Shown one piece after another: positions 8,370 to 17,800 of a DNA stretch of 64,000 nucleotides (positions are counted from its first letter, which is position 1; the number at the start of each line of letters is the position of its first letter). The notes beneath the pieces are model-generated. The model saw only the letters and a program-made list of their open reading frames with translations, did no database searches and was not told where the DNA came from. The stretch is from Mycobacterium intracellulare ATCC 13950 (GTDB lineage: Bacteria > Actinomycetota > Actinomycetes > Mycobacteriales > Mycobacteriaceae): the NCBI RefSeq assembly GCF_000277125.1, contig NC_016946.1, positions 2,666,001-2,730,000 on the forward strand. The letters run 5' to 3'. The translations under genes and the position numbers were made by a program.

Positions 8370-9251
8370 CTAGGAAGCGGTTTCCATCTCCGCGATCAAA
8401 TCGGCCAGGGCGAGAATCCGCTGGGCGTCGCGCACGTGCAGGCTCTCGATCATGCGGCCATCGACCGTGATGACGCTGGTGCCCGCGGCCCGCGCCTCCT
8501 CGTAGGCCGATACGACCTTGCGGGCGTCGTCGAGCTCCTTCTGCGATGGGCCGAACAGCTCGTTCGCCGGGGCGATCTGTGACGGATGGATCAGGGTCTT
8601 GCCGTCGAATCCCATTTCGCGGCCGTGCTGCGCCTCGGCCCGGAATCCGCCCTCATCCGTGATGTCGTTGAACACGCCATCCAGAATGATTTTTCCGGCC
8701 GCCCTCGCGCCCAGCAGGGCCATGCCCAGCGCGGGGACGACGGGCGCGCGCCCGGGGACGTGCAGGCCGTGCAGCTCGTTGACGAGATCGTTGGTGCCGA
8801 CCACCAAACCGGCCAGGCGCTCGCTGGCCGACGCGACCTCCTCGGCCCTCAGAAACGCCCGGGGCGTTTCGATCATCACCCACAGCTGCAACGACTTCGG
8901 TGCCCCCAGCGCGTCGAGCGCGTCGGCCAGCGCCCGAACCTGTTGGCCCGTCTCGACTTTCGGCACCAGCACCCCGTCGGCGGCCGATCCGGCCACCGCG
9001 GCCAAGTCGTCGCTGTGCCAGTTGGTGTCCAATCCGTTGATGCGCACCACGACCTCGCGGGGCCGGTAGCTGTCCGACGAGACGGCCTCGCACACCGTCG
9101 CACGCGATTCGGCCTTCGCGTCGGGCCCCACGGCGTCTTCGAGGTCGAATATCAGCACATCCGCCGGCAGCGATTTGGCCTTCTCCAGCGCCCGGGGCTT
9201 GTTGCCGGGCAAGTACAGGGCGGAGCGGCGCGGGCGCAGGGTCGGTGCCAT
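8370..9251 (-). CDS. HpcH/HpaI aldolase family CoA ester lyase (CitE-like)
   Basis: This 293-residue TIM-barrel protein shows LYLPGNKPRALEKA at the N-terminus, IFDLEDAVGPDAK (metal-binding Glu/Asp), VVVRINGLDT, VLVPKVET, and the late DGKTLIHPSQIAPANELF, all landmarks of citrate lyase beta-chain-like enzymes. Members cleave or form malyl-, citramalyl- or other beta-hydroxyacyl-CoA esters with Mg2+. The citrate lyase alpha and gamma subunits are missing, so it is a stand-alone lyase and not true citrate lyase. It differs clearly from the M. tuberculosis Rv2498c type. It lies 82 bases downstream of the M42 peptidase start, on the same strand. Confidence 0.85.
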   Translation of the reverse strand: MAPTLRPRRSALYLPGNKPRALEKAKSLPADVLIFDLEDAVGPDAKAESRATVCEAVSSDSYRPREVVVRINGLDTNWHSDDLAAVAGSAADGVLVPKVETGQQVRALADALDALGAPKSLQLWVMIETPRAFLRAEEVASASERLAGLVVGTNDLVNELHGLHVPGRAPVVPALGMALLGARAAGKIILDGVFNDITDEGGFRAEAQHGREMGFDGKTLIHPSQIAPANELFGPSQKELDDARKVVSAYEEARAAGTSVITVDGRMIESLHVRDAQRILALADLIAEMETAS

Positions 9252-9428
9252 AGCGTGATTCGCTTCCTGTCGTCTAGTCGTGCGGGAAAGGAGTCACCTG
9301 CATGTGGCGCGTGGTGACCGCGGCATAGCAGAAAGTACCCTTCGGTAGCGGTGGTGTAGTCGCGGGTGGCGGCCGCCCCACGGCCCAATCGGCCGGCGCG
9401 GCGGCCGGATCCTGGAAGGGAAACACGG

Positions 9429-10352
9429 ATGTCATCGATCGATTCGGCACGAAGCGAGGGCGATAGCTGGGACCTGGCCTCCAGCGTGGGGGCGACCGCG
9501 ACGATGGTGGCGGCCTCCCGGGCGTTGGCGTCTCGCGAGCCGGACCCGCTGCTCGACGACAGGTTCGCCGAGCCGCTGGTGCGGGCGGTCGGACATCCCT
9601 TCTTCGTCCGGATGCTGGACGGCCAGATCCCGCTCGACACCGACGACTCGCCGATGACACTGCAGCAGCGGCGCGAGCAGATGACGGTGCGGACCAGGTT
9701 CTTCGACGATTTCTTCCGCGCCGCGACGGCGGCCGGCGCACGCCAGGCCGTCATTTTGGCCGCCGGGCTCGACGCCCGGGCCTACCGGTTGTCGTGGCCT
9801 GCGGGCACCGTGGTTTTCGAGGTCGACCAGCCCGAGGTCATCTCGTTCAAGACCGACACGCTCGCCCAGATCGGCGCGGAACCGACCGCCGAGCGCCGCA
9901 CCGTCGCCATCGATCTGCGCGATGATTGGCCAACCGCCTTGCGCGGCAGCGGTTTCGACGCCGACTCTCCAACCGCCTGGATCGCCGAGGGCCTACTGCC
10001 CTACCTACCGCCGGAAGCCCAAGACAGGTTGCTGGACAACATCACCGCGCTCAGCGCCCCGGGTAGCCGGCTGGCCACCGAGAACATCACCGACATGAGC
10101 GTGTTCACCGACGAGCGGGCCCGGGCGATGCGCAACAACTGGCGCCAGCACGGCCTCGACATCGACGTCGCCGAACTCGTCTGGCTCGGGGAGCGCCGTC
10201 CGGCCGCCGAGCACCTGTCCACGACCGGCTGGAACGTCACGCGCCACCCCACCGAACAGGTGTATGCCGACTACGGTTTCGCGATGCCCGACAACGAAAT
10301 CCTCAAGCGATTCCGTCACGCCATCAGTTACCTCAGCGCCGAGCTGAGCTGA
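9429..10352 (+). CDS. TIGR00027-family SAM-dependent methyltransferase
   Basis: The 307-residue protein belongs to the large mycobacterial family related to leucine carboxyl methyltransferases. It shows [20 protein letters not shown] at residues 11-30, [25 protein letters not shown] (SAM site), VFEVDQPEV, and [11 protein letters not shown]. Such enzymes are abundant in mycobacteria; most substrates are unknown and a few act in lipid or polyketide methylation. GAAGGG lies eight bases before the ATG at 9429, so the longer open frame was not used. It converges on the glucose-6-phosphate dehydrogenase gene with 18 bases between. Confidence 0.92.
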   Translation: MSSIDSARSEGDSWDLASSVGATATMVAASRALASREPDPLLDDRFAEPLVRAVGHPFFVRMLDGQIPLDTDDSPMTLQQRREQMTVRTRFFDDFFRAATAAGARQAVILAAGLDARAYRLSWPAGTVVFEVDQPEVISFKTDTLAQIGAEPTAERRTVAIDLRDDWPTALRGSGFDADSPTAWIAEGLLPYLPPEAQDRLLDNITALSAPGSRLATENITDMSVFTDERARAMRNNWRQHGLDIDVAELVWLGERRPAAEHLSTTGWNVTRHPTEQVYADYGFAMPDNEILKRFRHAISYLSAELS

Positions 10353-10370
10353 GTTGATCCGGCGCCCGCG

Positions 10371-11870
10371 TCAGGGCCTGGCGTGGCGCCACTCCCGCTC
10401 GAACGGCAACCGCCAGGCGTTCGGCGCGATCAACTGGTGAATGGCGTTGGGCCCCCAGGTTCCCGGCTGGTACAGCTTGACCGCAGGTGGATCGGTGAGG
10501 AGCTCTTCCGAACGCTCCCATAAGGATTCGATGCCTTCCGCGGTATTGAACAGGGTGTGGTCGCCCCGCATCGCGTCGAGGATGAGCCGTTCGTAGGCCT
10601 CCAGCACATCGACGACCGTCTCGATCTCCTGCGAGGAGAATTGCATGGACAGCTTGTCCAGCTTCATGCCGGGGCCGGGCCGCTTGCCATAGAACGACAA
10701 AGACACCTTCGAGTTGTCGGCGAGGTCGAACGTGAGGTGATCGGGACCCTGGGTTCCCACCCCGGATCCGGGTGGGAACATCGTGCGCGGGGCCTCCTTG
10801 AACGCGATGGAGATGATGCGGATGCCCTCGGCCATCTTCTTGCCGGTCCGCAGGTAGATGGGCACCCCGGCCCACCTCCAGTTGTCGATGCCGACCCGGA
10901 GGGCGATGAACGTCTCGGTGTCGGAATCCCTTGCCACCCCGGCTTCGTCGCGGTATCCCTGGTACTGGCCGCGCACCACATTCGAGGGCTTGACCGGCAG
11001 CATCGACCGGAAGACCTTGTTCTTCTCTTCGCTGATGGCAAAGGGTTCGAGCGCGGTCGGCGGCTCCATCACCACGAACGCCATCACCTGGAACAAGTGG
11101 GTGACCACCATGTCCTTGTATGCGCCGGTCTCTTCATAGAAGCTCGCTCGTTGATCCAGGCCCAGTGCCTCGGGGATATCGATTTGGATGTGGTCGATGA
11201 AGTTGCGGTTCCAGATCGGTTCGAACAGCCCGTTGGCGAAGCGGAACGCCAAGATGTTCTGGGCGGCCTCTTTGCCCAAGAAGTGGTCGATGCGGAAAAT
11301 CTGGGATTCCTCGAAGGTTTCGTGCACGAAGTCGTTGAGCGCCACCGCGCTGGCCAGATCGGTGCCGAATGGTTTCTCCATCACGACCCGTGAGCGGTCG
11401 ACCAATTTCGCGTCGCGCAGCATGGTGATCACCGCGCGCGCCGCCTTGGGCGGCACCGACAGGTAATGCAGCCGCCGGGCGTTGGGGCCCAGGTTGGCTT
11501 CGGCGTCCGCCACGGCGGTGGCCAGCGCTTCGGGTCCGGCGCCCTGCGGGACGTAGGTCATGATCCTCGCGAAGTTCGCCCATTGGTCGGGTGTGAGCTT
11601 GTGTGTCCCGAATGAATCGATCGCGTTCTTGGCGAGCTCGCGAAATTCGTCGTCGGTCAAGTCTTCCAGTGAGGTGGCGACGATCTGAATGTTGGGCGCC
11701 AGCTCGGACTGGTCCAAGTAGGCCAGGCCGGGGATGAGCTTTCGCTTGGCCAGATCCCCCGTCGCGCCGAACAGGACGATGACGTGGGGGTCCAACGGAT
11801 CGGGGTGGTGGCGACGCGGGCGTGCGTCGGGCGCGGGGTACGAGATGGTCTGAGGTTTTGCGGTGGCCAC
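10371..11870 (-). CDS. zwf: Glucose-6-phosphate dehydrogenase
   Basis: The 499-residue protein carries the NADP-binding GATGDLAKRK at residues 35-44 and the active-site RIDHFLGKE around 193-201, with the C-terminal dehydrogenase domain and the closing GTWGP motif. It oxidises glucose 6-phosphate to 6-phosphogluconolactone, supplying NADPH and pentose phosphates. It is not closely similar to either M. tuberculosis zwf1 or zwf2 as remembered, so it may be an additional paralog. GTG 11870 is preferred because the family begins shortly before the nucleotide-binding strand; an upstream ATG would add 48 Arg/Gly-rich residues. No 6-phosphogluconate dehydrogenase or transaldolase gene is adjacent. 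Confidence 0.92.
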   Translation of the reverse strand: MATAKPQTISYPAPDARPRRHHPDPLDPHVIVLFGATGDLAKRKLIPGLAYLDQSELAPNIQIVATSLEDLTDDEFRELAKNAIDSFGTHKLTPDQWANFARIMTYVPQGAGPEALATAVADAEANLGPNARRLHYLSVPPKAARAVITMLRDAKLVDRSRVVMEKPFGTDLASAVALNDFVHETFEESQIFRIDHFLGKEAAQNILAFRFANGLFEPIWNRNFIDHIQIDIPEALGLDQRASFYEETGAYKDMVVTHLFQVMAFVVMEPPTALEPFAISEEKNKVFRSMLPVKPSNVVRGQYQGYRDEAGVARDSDTETFIALRVGIDNWRWAGVPIYLRTGKKMAEGIRIISIAFKEAPRTMFPPGSGVGTQGPDHLTFDLADNSKVSLSFYGKRPGPGMKLDKLSMQFSSQEIETVVDVLEAYERLILDAMRGDHTLFNTAEGIESLWERSEELLTDPPAVKLYQPGTWGPNAIHQLIAPNAWRLPFEREWRHARP

Positions 11871-11927
11871 TCCTGCGATACTTCCACCGCCGCGACGCTC
11901 TGTCGCCCCTGTTCTCCGGTTGCGGCC

Positions 11928-11952
11928 GGTTAGCGGTCGCTCGATCGGGTAT
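11928..11952 (+). promoter_or_regulatory. SigF-like promoter for the 56-residue gene
   Basis: GGTTA at 11928-11932 and GGGTAT at 11947-11952 fit the mycobacterial SigF pattern GTTT-N15-GGGTAT with one mismatch in the -35 element and a 15-base gap after GGTT. A start near 11959 would give a leader of about 54 bases before ATG 12013. Confidence 0.42.
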
Positions 11953-12012
11953 GGGATAGCGGCGGCCCCCGGCATCGGGGTTCGCCGCCCCACCAAGCCA
12001 ACGGAAAGCGAC

Positions 12013-12183
12013 ATGACAAAGCCCGATAAAGACCCATTGAGCCGCGCTCAGGAGCTGGAGAACATCGTCGATCGGCTCGAGGAGAAGGTCGCCGGGGACC
12101 GCGAAGCCGAAGACGTCCCCGGTAAGCCCAGCGACCGGGAGCATGCCGCCGTCCGAGGCTCGGACAACGAGCCGCCGGACTAG
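12013..12183 (+). CDS. Small charged hypothetical protein
   Basis: The 56-residue product (MTKPDKDPLSRAQELENIVD...) is highly charged, with an amphipathic helix at about residues 10-30 (Leu/Ile/Val spacing of a short coiled coil) and a disordered Glu/Asp/Pro tail. GGAAAG lies five to ten bases ahead of the ATG. It is divergent from the glucose-6-phosphate dehydrogenase gene and has a SigF-like promoter in front, which would fit a stress-induced small protein. No family was recognised. Confidence 0.65.
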   Translation: MTKPDKDPLSRAQELENIVDRLEEKVAGDREAEDVPGKPSDREHAAVRGSDNEPPD

Positions 12184-12187
12184 CGAG

Positions 12188-13165
12188 TCATCCGCTCGGC
12201 AGATCTATGGCGTGAGCCTTCAGCGTCGCCAGCGTTTCCGGTGCCGGCCACTCGTTGGCTCGGTATCGCGCCGGGGTGATCCCCGCGACGGGCAGGATGC
12301 CCACCACGTCGACGACCGTGGCGAACGGCACGGTGAACTTGTCCGACACGTTCGACGGGTCGCCGACGAGGAACGTCACGTAATCGGTGTGGGGCAGCTC
12401 CCAGGCCGGGCCCTGCCCCCACACCGTCGTGGTGCGCCGCCCCCACGGCGTGTCGATCACCTGGGCCTCGCCGACGTATTGCGGGAACAGTTCGCGCTCG
12501 TAATGCTGCCGCAGGTAGTCGGTCTGGTGTTGGTATTCCCTTGCGGCCAAGAGGCTTCGAGCCGCCAGGCCGTACCCGCGCAGCGGGTGCGGGCCGGCCT
12601 GATCGAACGGCACGATGATGGCGCCCGCAATGGTGTAGCCCTGCGGCGAGACGGGTTGTTCGGCCTCGAGGTACAGCTGCTCGGCGACCTCGAAGAGTTC
12701 GGCCACCTGGTCGGGGGCGTCGGTGCCCAGCACCAGCGACCCGTCCCCGGGGAAGAACACCAGCGGTCGTGGGCCGCCCGCTACCGCCAGCGAACCCAGC
12801 CACCCGGTGGCCAGAATCATCGAGTCGACATAGCTGGCACCGTCGGCGTCCTTCAACAGATACTTCTCGCCCGGTGTGAAGACCTGCTGACGCGCGGTCA
12901 GATTCTCCCGGGCCACCGCGAACGCCTGGTCGCCGGTAATGCCCCAGGCGCCGGTTTCGGCCGGCGTCACCATGGCCCGAACCGTGGGAAGGTCCACGAC
13001 GACCATCTCGTTGATGTGCGGGAACACCGGACGGACCCAGGGCTGTGCCCCGTTGTTGACCAGCTGATTGGCGTAGCTTTGCGGCCGCAGCACCGGCCTC
13101 AGCAGGGGTTGGGCTTCGCCCCAATCCAGCGGCGGTGTCGACGATTGGTCGCTTGCCATGTCCAC
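12188..13165 (-). CDS. Hypothetical protein, family not recognised
   Basis: A 325-residue soluble-looking protein without signal peptide or membrane segment. It contains many aromatic and Pro residues and a FFPGDGSLVLGTDAPDQVAE segment near residue 130, but no nucleotide-binding or catalytic signature that could be named. GTG 13165 is preferred because GGAAG lies eight bases ahead; ATG 13159 is nearly as good. Codon use is like its neighbours, arguing for a real gene. It lies 95 bases downstream of the FAD monooxygenase gene on the same strand, so co-transcription is possible. Confidence 0.75.
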   Translation of the reverse strand: MDMASDQSSTPPLDWGEAQPLLRPVLRPQSYANQLVNNGAQPWVRPVFPHINEMVVVDLPTVRAMVTPAETGAWGITGDQAFAVARENLTARQQVFTPGEKYLLKDADGASYVDSMILATGWLGSLAVAGGPRPLVFFPGDGSLVLGTDAPDQVAELFEVAEQLYLEAEQPVSPQGYTIAGAIIVPFDQAGPHPLRGYGLAARSLLAAREYQHQTDYLRQHYERELFPQYVGEAQVIDTPWGRRTTTVWGQGPAWELPHTDYVTFLVGDPSNVSDKFTVPFATVVDVVGILPVAGITPARYRANEWPAPETLATLKAHAIDLPSG

Positions 13166-13260
13166 GGTGCGTGCTTCCTGCTCATGATCAGGGAACACGC
13201 ACGATACACCGTGCGCCCCCCAAAACAAGTCACCCGACGGTGGCCCGCGACCGGCGCCAA

Positions 13261-14763
13261 TCACCCGGCCGGTGGCCCGAACCAGGCGGTGAGGGCATCA
13301 CGCAGCGCCGGGTCGGTTCCCTCACCGGTCCAGGCAACATATCCGTCCGGACGGATCAACACCGCCGTTGGGGCGCACACCGTCCCCAGTGCCGGAAGTT
13401 CCCAATCCCCTTCGTGTTTCGCGTCGACCACACGCACCCGTCCCGCCCACGACGCGATGTCGATGCGCCCGGCCGAGCCGAAGTTGAGCAGAACGGGCCG
13501 GCCGTCCCGCAGGAGGGCAAACACCCGCAGCGGACCGTCAGCGGTGATCAGGTCCAGGTCGGGCATGCGGCGCCCCAGCAGCGGGTGCCCCTCCCCGAGG
13601 TCGTAGCGGATGCCCAGCCCGGACATCATCGCGGCGAACCGTTTGCGAGGCTCCTCCATGCCCAGCAGCTCGCCCATCGTTTCTCGCAGCGCCTCGGTGC
13701 CGTCGTCCGCGCGAAGGAGCGCCAGCTGCGCGATCGAGTTGCGCAGCACCCGCGCGGCGATCGGGTGCCGTTCGGCGTGATAGGTGTCGAGGAGGCTGTC
13801 GCGTGACGTGTTGTTGACCACCTGGGCCAGCTTCCATCCCAGATTCACGGCATCCTGGACGCCGGTGTTCAGACCCTGCCCGCCGACCGGGTGATGGACG
13901 TGCGCGGCGTCGCCGGCGACCAGCACCCGTCGGACGCGATAGGACGCGGCCTGCCGGGCGGCATCGGTGAAGCGGGAAATCCAACGGGGACTGTGGATTC
14001 CGTAATCCGTCCCGTAGACGGCGACGAGCGCCCGGCTCGCATCGTGCACCGTGGGTTCGCCGGAGTTCCGGAGGCGCTTCTCGGTGACCATGATTCGCAC
14101 CGGCCCGCCCTCCTCGGTGGTGGACAGGGCGTGGACTCCGAGCGCGTCGCGGCGGATACCCCACGGCGGCGGCTGGTCATCTTCGTAGTCCATGTCCGCC
14201 TCGGCGAGCAGATAGCTCGTCGTGGCATCCCACCCCGGAAATTCGATGCCGGCTGCCTTGCGGACCACGCTGCGTCCGCCGTCGCACCCGACGAGATAGC
14301 CCGCCCGCATCACCCGGCCATCGGACAGGCCGACGTCGACGCCGTTGTCGTCCTGGGCGAGGGTGGCCACCTCTGTGCCGCGATAGATGCGCACGCCGAG
14401 TTCGCCGACCCACTCGGCCAGGATTCGTTCGATCTGGTTCTGCCACAGCCCCAGTCCGTACGGGTGGCGGGTGGGAAAGTCGCTGATGTCCAGCCGAATC
14501 TGGGCGAAACCCGCCACCTGCGCCACCTGTCCCTGCGACAAGAATCGATCGGCGATGCCGCGCTGATCGAGGACTTCGATGGTGCGAGCGTGCAGACCCC
14601 CGGCGCGCGATCCGATCAAATCCTGGTTGGCGCGCCGCTCGACGATCGCGACGTCGACGCCGGCCAAACCCAATTCGCCGGCGAGCATCAGCCCCGTGGG
14701 GCCACCTCCGGCGATGAGCACCGCATGCTCGACCTTCCCGCCCGAGCTCTGCGAAACAACCAC
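13261..14763 (-). CDS. FAD-dependent aromatic monooxygenase (PHBH-like)
   Basis: The 500-residue protein has the three group A flavin monooxygenase signatures: GGGPTGLMLAGEL (FAD dinucleotide site, residues 19-31), CDGGRSVVRKAAG (DG motif, near residue 160) and RVLVAGDAAHVHHPVGGQGL (GD motif, near 280). A C-terminal thioredoxin-like domain without cysteine pair (ADGPLRVFALLRDGRPVLL onward) matches the polyketide and phenol hydroxylase subgroup (RdmE/PgaE/phenol 2-monooxygenase type). These enzymes hydroxylate aromatic rings with NAD(P)H and O2. The substrate is not evident. The start is a GTG. Confidence 0.9.
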   Translation of the reverse strand: MVVSQSSGGKVEHAVLIAGGGPTGLMLAGELGLAGVDVAIVERRANQDLIGSRAGGLHARTIEVLDQRGIADRFLSQGQVAQVAGFAQIRLDISDFPTRHPYGLGLWQNQIERILAEWVGELGVRIYRGTEVATLAQDDNGVDVGLSDGRVMRAGYLVGCDGGRSVVRKAAGIEFPGWDATTSYLLAEADMDYEDDQPPPWGIRRDALGVHALSTTEEGGPVRIMVTEKRLRNSGEPTVHDASRALVAVYGTDYGIHSPRWISRFTDAARQAASYRVRRVLVAGDAAHVHHPVGGQGLNTGVQDAVNLGWKLAQVVNNTSRDSLLDTYHAERHPIAARVLRNSIAQLALLRADDGTEALRETMGELLGMEEPRKRFAAMMSGLGIRYDLGEGHPLLGRRMPDLDLITADGPLRVFALLRDGRPVLLNFGSAGRIDIASWAGRVRVVDAKHEGDWELPALGTVCAPTAVLIRPDGYVAWTGEGTDPALRDALTAWFGPPAG

Positions 14764-14820
14764 GTCGATACCCCCGCGCTCTCCCGAATTTTGGTTTCGG
14801 ACAGCGATTTTGCGACATCA

Positions 14821-14845
14821 CCCGGGTCTTGCGGCAAGCCCCGGG
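14821..14845 (-). terminator. Hairpin downstream of hrpA
   Basis: CCCGGG at 14821-14826 pairs with CCCGGG at 14840-14845, and CTTGC/GCAAG pair inside with one mismatch and a very short loop. It follows the hrpA stop codon in the direction of transcription and precedes the monooxygenase start. No U-tract is present, which is common for mycobacterial terminators; function is a guess. Confidence 0.3.
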
Positions 14846-14880
14846 ATGCGCTATAGGTTGAAAGTGGCGGGGAAAAACAT

Positions 14881-17800
14881 TCAGCGACGATCGCGCACAG
14901 CGTCCATGGCGCGGTAGATCCGCTGCTCGCTGACCGGGCGCGGCGTGCCGAGCTGCTGGGCCCACAGGCTCACCCTGAGTTCCTCGATCTGGCGGGCGAT
15001 ATCGAGGACGTCGGGGTCCGTCCTCGCCGTTCGTGGCAGCTCACGCAGCAGTTCGTCGTAGGCGTCCTGCACGGCGTGCACCCGGTCCATCCGCTCCCGG
15101 TCGGCCTGGGCGCCGCGCGCCAGCCCGTCGAGCCGGCGACGGATCGCGAGCAGATAGCGGGTGAGATCGGCGAGGTGCGCCCGGCCGGTCGCGGTGACGA
15201 AGCCCGGCGGCAAGAGCCGGTCGAGCTGGGCGCGCACGTCCGCGATCGCCTCGGAGTGCGCGGGCGGCGGGTTGGTGGGCAGCAGGAGTCGCACGTCGTG
15301 GGCGGCGGCGAGTACCCGCTCGACCGCGCGCGCAATCTCGGCGGCCGTGGGCGCCAAGGTCTTTCCCAGGCGTTCTTGCAACGCGACGAACTCCCCCCGC
15401 GTCCACACCGGCGTCGGCATGAGGGTGTCGGCCGCGGCGTCGGCACAGTCCTCCAGCAGCGCGGACAGGTCGCCGTCGGGGTTGGTGCCGAGCGTCAGAC
15501 GGGTGCGCGGGTCAAGTTGTCGCGCAATGGCTTTCACCGGGGACGCAACGCTGAGCCGGACCAATCGCCGAAGGCCGGGACCGATCGCCCGGTGCTGTTC
15601 GTCCGGCGTCGCCAACACGCGTAGGTCGACGGCGCCGCCGGTGTCGACGAACGCCGGAAAGCCTCGCACGGTGCGCCCCTGCACGGCGCGTTCGATGACG
15701 CGCGGCAGTTCGTCGAGATCGTCGGGCCAGTCGCGCAACCCGGTGCGCTCGAGCTCGCCCGCGACCGCGTGCGCCACCGCGCGGCGGGCCGGCGTCGTGA
15801 GTCGTTCCTGCAGCTCCTGCAGATCCTTGCCGCGGGCGACCTCGGCGCCGTCAGGGGACTCCACCGCGAACGTCACCCGCAGGTGCGGCGGCAGCTTGTC
15901 CAGGTCGAACGCCTCGACGGGCACCAAAACACCGGTGCGACGGCGCAATTCGCGCTGCAACGCCGACAGCAGCGGCTCGGCGGCCGGCTCGATTGCGGCC
16001 AGCACCGCGCGTGCCGTGTCGGGGGCGGGAACGAAGTTGCGGCGCAGGTCTTTCGGCAGTGAGCGGATGAGCGCGGTGACCAGTTCCTCGCGCAGCGCGG
16101 GTACCTGCCAGGCGAACTCGTCACCCCCCAGGCGCGCCAGCACGTCGATCGGGACATGCACCGTGACCCCGTCGTCGGCGGCCCCCGGCTCGAACCGGTA
16201 GGTCAGCGGCAGCGCGGCGTCGCCCGTCCGCCACGTGGTGGGCCGATCGGTGCCGGCGTTGTCGTCGGTGCGCAGCAGGTCGGCGCGGGTGAACGTCAGC
16301 AGGTCGGGTGTCTTGTGCCGCTGGCGTTTCCACCACGCGTCGAAATGCCGCGCCGAGACCACCTCGGTGGGAACGCGGGCGTCGTAGAGCGCGTAGACGT
16401 CGTCGTCGCCGACCAGCAGGTCGCGGCGGCGGGCACGCTCCTCCAGCTCCTCGAGCTCGGCGCGCAGCCGGGCGTTGTCGCGAAAGAAGTGATGCCGGGT
16501 CTGCCACTCCCCTTCGACCAGGGCGTGCCGGATGAACAGCTCGCGCGCCACCACCGGCTCGATGCGGGCGTATCCGACGCGGCGGCGCGCCACCAGCGGC
16601 AGGCCATACAGCGTCACCCGCTCGTAGGCCATCACCTCGCCGCGCTTGGCGTCCCAATGCGGCTCGCTGTAGGTGCGCTGCACCAGGTCGCCGGCCACCC
16701 GCTCGACCACCTCCGGCTGGATGCGCGCGGCCGTGCGCCCATACAGCCGGCTGGTCTCGACCAACTCCGCCACGACGACCCAGCGCGGCGGCCGTTTGGT
16801 GAGCACCGAGCCGGGCGCCAGCACGAAGTTCGCGTTACGCGCTCCCAGGTACTCGCGCGTGTCCTCGCGGCGCATGCCCACATGCGACAGCAACCCGGCG
16901 ACCAGCGCCGCGTGCACGCGGGCCGGATCGGCGGGCTCGCCGGCGGTGTCTTCGACGATGCCCAGGTCGCCGGCGATGCTGCGTAGCTGGCCGACCAGGT
17001 CCTGCCACTCGCGGATGCGCAGGTAGTGCAGGAATTCGGATCGGCACATCCGTCGAAACGCGCTGCCGGATAACGACTTCCGTTGTCCGCGGAGATAGTG
17101 CCACAGGTTGAGGTACGACATGAAGTCGGAGTGTTCGTCGGCGAAGCGGGCGTGCTTTTCGCGGGCGGCTTCCTCGCGATCGCTCGGCCGTTCCCGCGGG
17201 TCCGGGATGCTCAGCGCCGCGGCCAAAACCAGCATCTCCCGCACGCATCCTTCGGTCTCGGCCTGCAGGATCATCCGGCCCAGCCGTGGGTCGACCGGCA
17301 GCCGGGCAAGGCGGCGGCCGAGCTCGGTGATCGCGCCCCGGCCGTCGAACGCGCCGAGCTCGACCAGCAGCTGGACGCCGTCGCGGACGCTGCGCCGGTC
17401 CGGCGGATCGAGGAACGGGAACTTTTCGATATCGCCGATTTGCAGCGCCGCCATCTGCAGCAGTACGGCGGCGAGGTTCGTCCGCAGGATCTCGGGCTCG
17501 GTGTAGCGCGGCCGGGCCGCGAAGTCCTGCTCGGAGTACAACCGGATGCACACGCCGGGCGCGACCCGGCCGCACCGGCCGGCCCGTTGGGCGGCGGAGG
17601 CCTGCGAGATGGGCTCGATCGGCAGCCGCTGCACCTTCAGGCGGCGACTGTAGCGCGAAATCCGGGCGTTGCCAGGGTCGATGACGTAGCGGATTCCCGG
17701 CACGGTCAACGACGTCTCGGCGACGTTGGTCGCCAGCACGACGCGACGCCCGGTATGCGGCGCGAACACCTTTTGTTGCTCGGCGGTGGGCAGCCGGGCA

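Noticed and set aside
8370..9251. Citrate lyase beta subunit
   Set aside because: No alpha or gamma subunit genes nearby; stand-alone CoA ester lyase is the safer name.
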